In this document: one piece after another, positions 15,041 to 22,539 of the stretch
How positions within the stretch are numbered: position 1 is the stretch's first letter
Layout of the letters: each line of letters opens with the position of its first letter
DNA from: JASEHD01 sp964471945
Lineage (GTDB): Bacteria > Bacteroidota > Ignavibacteria > UBA10030 > SZUA-254
Length of the DNA: 24,297 bases
Direction: 5' to 3'
Assembly (NCBI GenBank): GCA_964471945.1
Contig: CAYYIJ010000029.1
Location: 1 to 24,297, forward strand
Notes under the pieces: generated by a model
What the model was told of the DNA's origin: nothing
Databases searched by the model: none
Seen by the model: the letters and a program-made list of their open reading frames with translations, nothing else
Made by a program: the position numbers and the translations under genes

Positions 15041-15069
15041 TTGAAATTTAGCCGAAAAATCCCTATACT
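15041..15069 (+). promoter_or_regulatory. Near-consensus sigma70 promoter for ugd-uxs
   Basis: The -35 TTGAAA (15041-15046) and -10 TATACT (15064-15069) each match five of six consensus bases, with a 17-base spacer. The predicted start near 15076 gives a leader of about 45 bases, with AAGGA (about 15113-15117) ahead of the ATG at 15123. This separates ugd-uxs expression from the R-M cassette upstream. Confidence 0.6.
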
Positions 15070-15122
15070 TAATCCTAAATATTTTATAATTTTATCACTT
15101 ATTCTCCATTCGAAGGAATTCC

Positions 15123-16430
15123 ATGAAAATTAGTGTTATTGGAACAGGTTATGTAGGTCTCGTGGTCGGAACGTGTTTCGCCGAAACTGGCAACGATGTA
15201 ATCTGTGTCGATATAGATGAAAAGAAAATTAAAATGCTTCGGAAAGCGAAGTCACCGATTTATGAGCCGGGGCTTGAAGAGCTTATTAAAAAGAATATTC
15301 ATGAAAAACGACTAACATTTACAACCGATGTCCATCATGCGATAAAAACTACTGAGGTTATTTTTCTAGCATTACCAACTCCACCGACAGAAGATGGCTC
15401 CGCTGATTTGAAGCATGTATTGGAAGTGGCAAAGCAAATAGGACAATCAATTAACGGATATAAAGTAATCGTAAATAAAAGTACTGTTCCGGTGGGAACG
15501 GTTGACAAGGTTAGAAAGGTCATTTCACAACATACTAAACTTGAATTCGATGTTGTCTCGAATCCCGAGTTTCTTAAAGAAGGTGCCGCTGTTATGGATT
15601 TCTTGAAACCCGATCGGATTGTAGTCGGCTCAAGAAGTCCTAAAGCAATAAAAATTATGGAAGATCTCTATAGTACTTTCATTAGAACGGGAAATCCCTT
15701 TATAGTTATGGATGAATACAGCTCAGAGTTGACTAAATATGCAGCCAACTCGATGCTTGCAACGAAGATTACATTCATGAATGAAATTGCAAATCTTTGC
15801 GAGCGTGTTGGTGCGGATGTCGAGATGGTTCGAAAAGGTATTGGTAGTGATCTGCGTATCGGACCGCAATTTCTTTTCGCCGGTGTGGGTTATGGTGGTT
15901 CGTGTTTTCCTAAAGATGTGAGTGCATTAGTTAAAACATCTGAAGAATACGATTATAATTTCCAAATTCTGAATTCGGTTGTTAACGTAAATAAAAATCA
16001 GCGGTTGATTTTTGTAAAAAAGATTCTCGCTTATTTCAAAAAGAATTTAAAGAATAAAAAAATTGCTGTATGGGGTCTTTCATTTAAACCTAATACAGAC
16101 GATATGCGCGAAGCACCATCGGTTACAATTATTAAAGAGTTATTGAAACATGGTGCAATTATTCATGCCTACGATCCTGTTGCTATGGAGGAAGCCAAAC
16201 GTCATTTTGGCAAATCCATAAACTATGGTAAAATGGATTATGATGTTTTAAAAGGTGCTGATGCATTAGTGGTCATAACTGAATGGCACGAATTCCGCAG
16301 ACCCGACATCGACAAAATAAAAAAAATGATGCGAGGTCGTGTAGTTTTCGATGGTCGAAATATTTATGATCCATCGGAATGGAGAGCAAAAGGTTTCGAT
16401 TATTTTGGAATAGGTAGAAAAGTGGATTAA
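15123..16430 (+). CDS. ugd: UDP-glucose 6-dehydrogenase
   Basis: 435 residues, typical length. It oxidises UDP-glucose twice with NAD+ to UDP-glucuronate in the cytoplasm. Signatures are the N-terminal Rossmann motif GTGYVGLVVGTCFAETG (8-24), PTPPTEDGSADL (86-96), NKSTVPVGT (118-126), EFLKEGAAVMDFLKPDRIVVG (149-169), and the catalytic cysteine C261 in GYGGSCFPKD. The central SELTKYAANSMLATKITFMNEIA (201-223) is the dimer helix, and WGLSFKPNTDDMREAP marks the C-terminal UDP-binding domain. It has its own promoter and Shine-Dalgarno and is followed after eight bases by the decarboxylase that uses its product, so the pair makes UDP-xylose. Confidence 0.97.
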   Translation: MKISVIGTGYVGLVVGTCFAETGNDVICVDIDEKKIKMLRKAKSPIYEPGLEELIKKNIHEKRLTFTTDVHHAIKTTEVIFLALPTPPTEDGSADLKHVLEVAKQIGQSINGYKVIVNKSTVPVGTVDKVRKVISQHTKLEFDVVSNPEFLKEGAAVMDFLKPDRIVVGSRSPKAIKIMEDLYSTFIRTGNPFIVMDEYSSELTKYAANSMLATKITFMNEIANLCERVGADVEMVRKGIGSDLRIGPQFLFAGVGYGGSCFPKDVSALVKTSEEYDYNFQILNSVVNVNKNQRLIFVKKILAYFKKNLKNKKIAVWGLSFKPNTDDMREAPSVTIIKELLKHGAIIHAYDPVAMEEAKRHFGKSINYGKMDYDVLKGADALVVITEWHEFRRPDIDKIKKMMRGRVVFDGRNIYDPSEWRAKGFDYFGIGRKVD

Positions 16431-16438
16431 TGGAGTAG

Positions 16439-17410
16439 ATGATATTAAAAACTAATAAAATTGTATCAGTTGTAACCGGTGGTGCAGGTTTTCTTGGCTC
16501 GCATTTATGCGATCGCTTGTTGAGAGAGGGGCATCATGTTATCTGCATTGATAATTTAATAACCGGCGATAAAGCAAACATTGCCCACCTTTTTGGTAGT
16601 GAGATATTTCAATTCGTCAAACACGACGTAACAAATTACATTTTTATCGATGGTCCCGTCCACAATGTTTTACACTTCGCTTCGCCAGCAAGTCCAATCG
16701 ATTATTTGAAGCTTCCCATCCAAACATTGAAGGTTGGCTCGCTCGGTACACATAAAGCACTTGGTCTTGCTAAAGAAAAGAAAGCAAGATTTCTGCTTGC
16801 CTCAACCTCAGAAGTTTATGGCGACCCGCTTGTCCATCCTCAACCGGAATCGTACTGGGGAAATGTAAATCCAATCGGCTATCGTGGTGTTTATGATGAA
16901 GCAAAACGTTTTTCCGAGGCGATGACAATGGCGTATCATCGCTATCATAGTGTTGATACAAGAATTGTTAGGATATTCAATACTTATGGACCACGGATGA
17001 GAACTGACGATGGTAGAGCAATCCCGGCTTTCATGTCGCAAGCAATTCGTGGAGAAGATGTAACAGTGTTTGGCGATGGAAGCCAGACTCGCAGCATTTG
17101 TTTTGTAGATGATTTGATTGATGGAATCTATCGGTTACTTATGTCCAATGTAACTGAGCCGGTCAACATCGGTAATCCTGATGAAATCCCAATGATTCAA
17201 CTTGCAAAAGAAATCATTGAGATCACGAGCAGTAAAAGTAAGATTGTTTTTAAAGATTTACCTGAAGATGATCCGAAGATTCGTCAACCCGATATTTTAA
17301 AAGCAAAAAAACATTTAGGCTGGGAACCGAAAGTCAATAGAATGGATGGTCTGAAGAAAACGCTGGAGTATTTTAAAAAGAAAATTCTCTCCACTACATC
17401 GGTTAAATAG
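16439..17410 (+). CDS. uxs: UDP-glucuronate decarboxylase (UDP-xylose synthase)
   Basis: 323 residues, an extended short-chain dehydrogenase/reductase. It decarboxylates UDP-glucuronate to UDP-xylose through a 4-keto intermediate with bound NAD+. Signatures are the nucleotide-binding GGAGFLG (14-20), LHFASPASPIDY (78-89), the catalytic ASTSEVYGDP (121-130), Tyr152/Lys156 in YRGVYDEAKRFSE, and NTYGPRMRTDDGRAIP (181-196). The last block and PESYWGNVNPIG are characteristic of UXS rather than of UDP-glucose epimerase or dTDP-glucose dehydratase. GGAG at 16432-16435 precedes the ATG. Its position eight bases behind ugd makes a two-step pathway operon that may continue into the DUF2279 gene ten bases downstream. 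Confidence 0.94.
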   Translation: MILKTNKIVSVVTGGAGFLGSHLCDRLLREGHHVICIDNLITGDKANIAHLFGSEIFQFVKHDVTNYIFIDGPVHNVLHFASPASPIDYLKLPIQTLKVGSLGTHKALGLAKEKKARFLLASTSEVYGDPLVHPQPESYWGNVNPIGYRGVYDEAKRFSEAMTMAYHRYHSVDTRIVRIFNTYGPRMRTDDGRAIPAFMSQAIRGEDVTVFGDGSQTRSICFVDDLIDGIYRLLMSNVTEPVNIGNPDEIPMIQLAKEIIEITSSKSKIVFKDLPEDDPKIRQPDILKAKKHLGWEPKVNRMDGLKKTLEYFKKKILSTTSVK

Positions 17411-17420
17411 ATATATCTCT

Positions 17421-18386
17421 GTGTTTCGAACTGGATTATTTTCCTGCCTAATTTTTTTGCTTTTTCATGGTCAGATAAATGCACAAGTATCTGACACAAC
17501 AACAAAACCAATTCAAATCCAACAACAGAATCTGAATAATGATTTTCCATTACTCTGGAGAAATCAGATAGATTCAAACAATATTAAGATACCGCCTAAC
17601 AATTTTGAAATAAATAAAACTCGACTTGCGATAGTTAGCGGAACGCTCCTTTCATCGATGATTGCAATTCATATTTATCAACAAAATGGTTGGTGGAAAG
17701 ATAATCGCGCACCATTTCATTTTCGTGAAGATCTTGAGTATGGCTTAACAGTTGATAAGATTGGTCATTTTTATGGTGGCGATCTTCTTACATTTGTAAT
17801 TAGTAAATCGTTAGAGTGGGCAAACATTCATGAAAATAATGCTCTCTGGTTAGGCACTGCCGGAAGCTTGCTGTTTCAAACTTATGTTGAAATGGAAGAT
17901 GGTTTTTCCAAGTGGGGATTCGATCGAGTTGATTGGTTGTCAAACCTTGGAGGCAGCTCATGGCGGCTTGTTCGTCATAATGTTCCCTTTTTGAAAAATT
18001 TTGATTTGAAACTCAGCTATCATCCGTCCGATCTGCTTAACAATCCCGGCGGAATAGGGTTTAGGGGACAGAAACACATCATGATTGATGATTATGAGGG
18101 ACAAACATTTTGGTTGAGTATTAAAGTAAATAATTTACTTCCGAAATATTTTGAAAAATATTTTCCCGATTTTCTATGTTTAGCTGTCGGGTACGGTGCA
18201 CGTGAAATTGCTGATCCTGATCCTCATCGTGTGTACTTTCTTGCCCCCGATCTTGATTTTACAAAGATTATACCAGATAATACAAAATTCCTGAAGTCAC
18301 TTGGCGAGGCATTAAACTATATCCACTTCCCATTACCTGCCGTTCAGTTCGCACCAAAAACCATTTGGTACGGAGTGTATTTTTAG
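17421..18386 (+). CDS. DUF2279 family exported protein (YfiM-like)
   Basis: 321 residues with a GTG start and a signal peptide (about 1-22, ending HGQINAQ). A hydrophobic segment lies around 69-86. The DUF2279 core shows DKIGHFYGGDLLTFVISKSLEWA (about 112-134) and EMEDGFSKWGFDRVDWLSNLGGS (about 157-179), matching the family's DKxxHxxGG and DGxSxxxGFxxxDxxxNxxG patterns. The function of the family is unknown; it is usually periplasmic or envelope-associated. The GTG start is the only one that keeps the signal peptide, and it lies ten bases after the uxs stop, suggesting an operon with ugd-uxs and perhaps a role in surface polysaccharide assembly (inference). Confidence 0.75.
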   Translation: MFRTGLFSCLIFLLFHGQINAQVSDTTTKPIQIQQQNLNNDFPLLWRNQIDSNNIKIPPNNFEINKTRLAIVSGTLLSSMIAIHIYQQNGWWKDNRAPFHFREDLEYGLTVDKIGHFYGGDLLTFVISKSLEWANIHENNALWLGTAGSLLFQTYVEMEDGFSKWGFDRVDWLSNLGGSSWRLVRHNVPFLKNFDLKLSYHPSDLLNNPGGIGFRGQKHIMIDDYEGQTFWLSIKVNNLLPKYFEKYFPDFLCLAVGYGAREIADPDPHRVYFLAPDLDFTKIIPDNTKFLKSLGEALNYIHFPLPAVQFAPKTIWYGVYF

Positions 18387-18493
18387 AAGGCATTGGAAAA
18401 AAGCGAAGATGAGTCGCTGACTTCAAAAAGTTGGTGATGTCGGGTCTTTTTATTTCGGTGGTGGCAATCCTTAAATTAGATTGGGGTGGTAGC

Positions 18494-18553
18494 CGCAATC
18501 TTTGCCGATCCAAAGGATTTCTTCGGAAAGGCATCCCTTTGGCACAGATTGCG
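18494..18553. repeat. Imperfect inverted repeat with CGCAATC/GATTGCG ends
   Basis: The left arm 18494-18518 (CGCAATCTTTGCCGATCCAAA onward) and the right arm 18533-18553 are complementary with a few mismatches and a small gap, around a loop of about 14 bases. The 256-base gap from 18387 to 18642 that contains it has no convincing gene. The short plus-strand frame through it (18431-18637) codes through the repeat and resembles nothing. It is probably a dispersed palindromic element. Confidence 0.5.
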
Positions 18554-18642
18554 ATCTCGACTCAATTTCACAGACATTCCACCAGAGGCGGATATAAAAG
18601 TTTGCGGCTAGTGAGATTTTCTTTTGGGTTTACGTAAAGGAT

Positions 18643-19005
18643 TTAAATTGGAAGATTTCGTAATCGTATTCTTCCTCTCTCAACGACGACAATTGAACGA
18701 TACAAATTCTGGTTTGGGATTAATCCAAAAACTCGTTCTAATCGTTCAATAGATTCCCGTTCATTTAAATTGGCATCTCTAAAAAGAATCAATCCGGTTT
18801 CTTCGATTCTTAATAATGCAAACAAACGAGTAAAATCTAAATCAGCCGTAACTACTATACGATTCTCTTGGATTGCTCTTTTTAATATTTCAGTATCAGG
18901 AGCAGACGATAACCCTATCTGGCTTGCATGCAAAGCATCATGCCCCTGTTGACATAACCATCTCGCCAAGTTAGGTGATAAAGGCATATCAACAAGAAAT
19001 TTCAT
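18643..19005 (-). CDS. DUF5615 PIN-like toxin candidate
   Basis: 120 residues. MKFLVDMPLSPNLARWLCQQ at the start, PDTEILKRAIQENRIVVTAD and DLDFTRLFAL are typical of the DUF5615 PIN-like domain. The conserved acidic residues expected to bind metal are visible at Asp6, Asp37/Glu39, Asp55 and Asp57. PIN-fold proteins are RNases, and DUF5615 members are usually found next to DUF433 genes as predicted toxin-antitoxin pairs. Here the start overlaps the end of the DUF433 gene by four bases on the same strand (19002-19005), the classic antitoxin-first order. RNase activity is predicted from the fold only. Confidence 0.88.
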   Translation of the reverse strand: MKFLVDMPLSPNLARWLCQQGHDALHASQIGLSSAPDTEILKRAIQENRIVVTADLDFTRLFALLRIEETGLILFRDANLNERESIERLERVFGLIPNQNLYRSIVVVERGRIRLRNLPI

Positions 19006-19226
19006 TTTGAAAATTCTAATGTTTCTTCTTCAGCAAGAAAGGCGGCATATAATAAAACCTCGTCTATATCTTCTGGCTCAAGGTAGGGATACGCAATTAA
19101 AATAGTTTCTTTAGTTTCACCAGAAGCCAACAACCCTAATAACCGTGAAACTGGAAATCTCAAGCCTCGGATGCAAGCTTTACCTGTGCAAACGTTTGGA
19201 TCGATTGTAATTCTTTTAAAATTCAT
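19002..19226 (-). CDS. DUF433 family antitoxin candidate
   Basis: 74 residues. It begins MNFKRITIDPNVCTGKACIR and continues GLRFPVSRLLGLLASGETKETILIAYPYLEPEDIDEVLLYA, the whole-length pattern of DUF433. These are small winged-helix-like DNA-binding proteins paired with PIN-like toxins. It lies directly upstream of, and overlaps by four bases, the DUF5615 gene. Such antitoxins usually repress their own promoter, which here would lie just above 19226. I see no clear operator palindrome there. The pair sits next to repeats and a decayed gene, consistent with an accessory region. Confidence 0.88.
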   Translation of the reverse strand: MNFKRITIDPNVCTGKACIRGLRFPVSRLLGLLASGETKETILIAYPYLEPEDIDEVLLYAAFLAEEETLEFSK

Positions 19227-19353
19227 ATTTCTTTTCTCTTTGTAATTTCAATACTAATTTAATGAATTTCGATTAGCATAGCAAGTTAAGAAAAAATAAT
19301 CCCAACATTTTTAAGTCTGTTAGGGCTTGAGGAAAATACGATCCAAAATATTA

Positions 19354-19413
19354 TTATCGCAGCAACATCTTCTTGACTTGCACAATACGATCTGGTATGG
19401 TTTGTATTTTTAG
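19354..19413 (-). pseudogene. Remnant of a second T9SS C-terminal tail
   Basis: Read on the minus strand, about 20 codons ending at the TAA 19354-19356 give QTIPDRIVQVKKMLLR, nearly the same ending as the larger pseudogene upstream (FMQVRKMILLR). This is the terminal strand and basic tail of a T9SS sorting domain. No further upstream coding part is joined to it: the frame breaks into the hairpin pair at 19422-19454. It looks like a leftover from a duplicated or replaced gene end. Confidence 0.5.
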
Positions 19414-19421
19414 GCACTGTA

Positions 19422-19454
19422 AACCTTGCGAAGGTTCGGAACCTTCACAAGGTT
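19422..19454. repeat. Paired AACCTT-NNN-AAGGTT hairpins
   Basis: Two adjacent perfect small palindromes, 19422-19436 (loop GCG) and 19440-19454 (loop CAC), are separated by CGG. Because the units are similar, the whole 33-base element can also fold as one longer stem. It lies between the two T9SS tail remnants, just after the stop codon of the pseudogene on the minus strand. It may be a dispersed element and the site at which the two gene ends were joined. Confidence 0.6.
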
Positions 19455-19458
19455 TTAC

Positions 19459-20209
19459 TTATCGAAGCAATATCATTTTCCTAACCTGCATAAACATCTT
19501 GTTTGGGTCAGATAGACTCGTTGCCTCTAAACGATAGAAATATACACCGCTTGCAATGTTGTTCGAGTCCCAATTAACCGATTTATAACCTGCGTCTTGG
19601 ATTTCATCTACTAATGTAGCTACTAACTGACCTAATGGATTGTATATCTCCAATTGAACATTACTTGTTGTTGGTAAACCATATTTTAACGTAGTTACAG
19701 GATTAAATGGATTCGGATAGTTTTGTAAAACATTAAAGGATTGCGGTTTTAAAACAATATCTTTTATTTCCAGCTTTGTTAAATTTGATGCCGCATAACC
19801 AATCTGCCAATATCCTGAATACGAATTTTTACCACTGTTCCACCACCTAAATCAAAATCGTCCCAATTCCCCGGTTGTGAAGTCCGCATTACCGGATTAC
19901 CTTCATACTTATGCTAAACAATACCATCTCAGTTGGTTTTAAAACCGGATTTTTGAAATATGTATACCAATCAACACCTTCAAATGAAATTGACGCGGAT
20001 ACTGAGATACTCGTTCCGTAGCCATAAGTTAAGGAAGCAAACCAAAAACGATATACATTTACTACACTATCATATAATATCGAAGGTTCAATAGTATACT
20101 TAAATCTATTTGGATCGTCAATATTACCACTCCAATGAGACTTTACAGGTTTTAATGGATTTCGCTCCCATATAATTTGAGAATATAAATCATTCCCCCC
20201 GATTATCAT
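19459..20209 (-). pseudogene. Frameshifted gene for a T9SS-secreted protein with beta-propeller (GH43/32-like) sequence
   Basis: Three minus-strand frames join into one broken protein. Segment 1 (20209-19889) reads LYSQIIWERNPLKPV, then WFASLTYGYG and SFEGVDWYTYFKNPVLKP, like the repeated blades of five-bladed propeller glycosidase-like proteins. Segment 2 (about 19915-19850) reads HKYEGNPVMRTSQPGNWDDF then DLGGG, the next blade in another frame. Segment 3 (about 19848-19459) reads WNSGKNSYSGYWQIGYAASN, then NYPNPFNPVTTLKYGLP, LEIYNPLGQLVATLVDEIQD, SGVYFYRLEA and finally VRKMILLR-stop, a complete T9SS type A sorting domain. LYSQ looks like the end of a signal peptide whose start is missing. 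At least two frameshifts, a missing 5' end and very short propeller content make a functional gene unlikely. Confidence 0.8.
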
Positions 20210-20480
20210 TATATTAATTTATTTAATTTAACTAATACAACTCGATATTAAAAAATAATCCTAAATCCTCAAACATAACTATCAATATTTATTATTTCGG
20301 ATTTGTATGTAAATATCTCATTTATTTTAAATAACGTCAAGAGTACCAACCTTTTTTAGGTTATCTTTATGGATACTTACTTAGGTAGGTTCACACTCTC
20401 TAAAATAAAAACTGGTACTGTGGAAATCCATAATTTTTATTGTTTATAAAGGCAATTAACTTTATATTCACATAACTCTT
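20210..20480. other. Gene-free leader region ahead of mntP
   Basis: This AT-rich stretch has no coding frame of note. It contains a small hairpin AACCT-TTTTT-AGGTT (20348-20362) and a second TTAGGT at 20381-20386, which might be operator half-sites or part of a leader structure. A possible -35/-10 pair (TTGTTT 20440-20445, TATATT 20463-20468, 17-base spacer) would give an almost leaderless mntP message. I could not recognise the conserved core of the yybP-ykoY manganese riboswitch often found before mntP genes. Confidence 0.35.
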
Positions 20481-21044
20481 ATGGATTTTATAACAATATT
20501 TCTTATCGCACTCGGCTTATCGATGGATGCTGTAGCAGTTGCCATCAGCATGGGTTTATCTATCAACACATTAAAGATTCGCCATGGCTTGCTGATTGGT
20601 TTATTCTTTGGTGCATTTCAGGCAATCATGCCCGTACTTGGCTGGGCTGCAGGACGTGGATTGGAGGATTTTATTTCTGGTGTAGATCATTGGATTGCAT
20701 TCGGATTGTTGGTACTGATTGGATCAAAAATGATTTATGAATCAATGAAAATAAAATCTATTGAGAAAGAAATTCCAGACTTAAGTTTATATATACTCAT
20801 GATGCTCTCGATAGCAACGAGTATCGACGCATTAGCAATTGGTGTAAGTTTTGCATTCCTGGAGTTAGCGATCATAAATCCGATAATCATAATTGGACTT
20901 GTAACATTTCTTCTATCGTTTTTGGCTGTTGGATTGGGAAAACATTTAGGACATTTATTTTCCCGCAAGATTGAAATCATTGGTGGAATAATTCTAATCG
21001 GGATCGGATTAAAAATTTTATTCGAGCACATGCAGACTTTATGA
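20481..21044 (+). CDS. mntP: Manganese efflux pump MntP
   Basis: 187 residues with six hydrophobic segments (about 2-22, 35-55, 68-86, 104-123, 130-152 and 165-182), the standard MntP (YebN/DUF204) topology. The two repeated DAxAxxxxxG-type motifs that line the Mn2+ path are present: LGLSMDAVAVAISMGL (Asp16) and ATSIDALAIGVSFAF (Asp116), plus GAFQAIMPVLGW (44-55) between them. It would export Mn2+ across the inner membrane and protect against manganese excess. It is a single gene between the decayed accessory region and atpDC. The leader region is discussed separately; no manganese riboswitch was recognised. Confidence 0.95.
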   Translation: MDFITIFLIALGLSMDAVAVAISMGLSINTLKIRHGLLIGLFFGAFQAIMPVLGWAAGRGLEDFISGVDHWIAFGLLVLIGSKMIYESMKIKSIEKEIPDLSLYILMMLSIATSIDALAIGVSFAFLELAIINPIIIIGLVTFLLSFLAVGLGKHLGHLFSRKIEIIGGIILIGIGLKILFEHMQTL

Positions 21045-21072
21045 ATGCGAAGATAAACCAAGAACACAATCT

Positions 21073-21101
21073 TTGGATATCTCTCTTAAAATTCATATAT
21101 T
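21073..21101 (+). promoter_or_regulatory. Possible promoter of atpDC
   Basis: TTGGAT (21073-21078; three of six -35 bases) and TATATT (21096-21101; five of six -10 bases) are spaced 17 bases apart. AAGGAA at 21115-21120 is the ribosome site for the ATG at 21125. The leader would be about 17 bases. Confidence 0.35.
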
Positions 21102-21124
21102 AATGAAAATTTTTAAGGAAATAA

Positions 21125-22531
21125 ATGAACGAAGGAAAAATTGTACAGGTAATCGGACCCGTTATAGATCTTGATTTTGCGGGAGGAAAGCTTCCTGCCA
21201 TTTTGAATGCGGTTAAAATTCCACGGAAGAATATTGAAGGAACAGAAGATGAATTGATCTGCGAAGTTCAACAGCATTTAGGTGAAGAGAGTGTCCGTAC
21301 CATAGCCATGGATTCGACCGATGGTTTAGTTCGAGGGATGAAGGGTTATGACCTCGGCACCCCGATAGAGGTTCCTGTTGGACCGAGTACGTTGGGCAGA
21401 CTTATCAATATCATAGGGAAAGGAATCGATGGTTTAGGACCGATCAACGGCGAGAAAAAATATTCTATCCATCGACCTCCACCTTCGTTTGAAAGTCTCA
21501 GCACTAAAAGAGAAATGTTTGAGACCGGGATAAAAGTTATTGATTTACTTGAACCGTACTCGAAAGGTGGTAAAACTGGTTTATTTGGTGGTGCAGGTGT
21601 TGGAAAAACTGTTATTATTATGGAATTGATTCATAATATCGCACTTCACCATGGAGGATATTCAGTTTTTGGTGGTGTGGGAGAACGAACTCGTGAGGGA
21701 AATGATCTTTGGCTTGAAATGAAGCAATCGGGAGTATTGGGGAAGACGGCACTTGTTTTTGGTCAAATGAATGAGCCCCCAGGTGCCAGGCAGCGTGTCG
21801 GATTAACTGCATTGACTATGGCAGAATATTTTCGTGACGAGGAAGGAAAAGATGTTCTTCTATTTATCGACAATATTTTCAGATTCGTTCAAGCTGGCTC
21901 GGAAGTTTCTGCATTATTAGGACGTATGCCATCGGCAGTCGGTTATCAGCCAACACTCGGAACAGAAATGGGTGAGCTCCAAGAGCGGATCACCTCAACA
22001 AAGAAAGGTTCTATCACATCTGTACAAGCCATTTATGTTCCGGCCGATGATCTTACTGATCCTGCACCTGCAACAACATTTAGTCACCTTGATGCAACAA
22101 CTGTTTTGAACAGGCAAATTGTTGAAATGGGAATCTATCCAGCGGTAGATCCGCTGGATTCAACATCGCGTATTCTTGACCCACACATTGTAGGTAATGA
22201 CCACTATTCCGTTGCAAAACGAGTGAAAGAAATCTTGCAGACATACAAAGATTTACAGGATATCATTAACATTCTCGGTATGGATGAATTATCGGACGAT
22301 GATAAGCTCACAGTTGCACGTGCGAGAAAAATACAAAAATTCTTATCTCAACCATTTTTTGTAGCTGAAGAATTTACGGGTATGGCTGGCAAGTATGTAA
22401 AGCTTGCTGATACCATTCGCGGTTTTAAAGGAATCATCGAAGGAGAATACGATCACATTCCTGAGAATATGTTCTATATGGCTGGGCAGATCGATGAAGT
22501 TCTCGAAAGATACACCCGTGAGGAAGCATAA
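21125..22531 (+). CDS. atpD: F1Fo ATP synthase subunit beta
   Basis: 468 residues, normal length. It is the catalytic subunit of F1. Signatures are the N-terminal GKIVQVIGPVIDLDF crown domain, Walker A GGAGVGKT (155-162), the catalytic GERTREGNDLW (186-196) with Glu187, Walker B VLLFIDNIFRF (244-254), and ALLGRMPSAVGYQPTLGTEM. The DELSEED loop is changed to DELSDDDKL (about 390-398). The C-terminal helical domain ends YMAGQIDEVLERY. Only atpD and atpC are here; the remaining subunits must lie elsewhere, an arrangement known from Chlorobi and many Bacteroidetes. Confidence 0.98.
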   Translation: MNEGKIVQVIGPVIDLDFAGGKLPAILNAVKIPRKNIEGTEDELICEVQQHLGEESVRTIAMDSTDGLVRGMKGYDLGTPIEVPVGPSTLGRLINIIGKGIDGLGPINGEKKYSIHRPPPSFESLSTKREMFETGIKVIDLLEPYSKGGKTGLFGGAGVGKTVIIMELIHNIALHHGGYSVFGGVGERTREGNDLWLEMKQSGVLGKTALVFGQMNEPPGARQRVGLTALTMAEYFRDEEGKDVLLFIDNIFRFVQAGSEVSALLGRMPSAVGYQPTLGTEMGELQERITSTKKGSITSVQAIYVPADDLTDPAPATTFSHLDATTVLNRQIVEMGIYPAVDPLDSTSRILDPHIVGNDHYSVAKRVKEILQTYKDLQDIINILGMDELSDDDKLTVARARKIQKFLSQPFFVAEEFTGMAGKYVKLADTIRGFKGIIEGEYDHIPENMFYMAGQIDEVLERYTREEA

Positions 22532-22539
22532 CTTTAACT

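Noticed and set aside
18431..18637. Plus-strand open frame of 68 codons
   Set aside because: It runs through the inverted repeat at 18494-18553 and has no recognisable protein features.
20210..20480. yybP-ykoY manganese riboswitch ahead of mntP
   Set aside because: I looked for the conserved core and paired stems and did not find them; only a small AACCT/AGGTT hairpin is visible.
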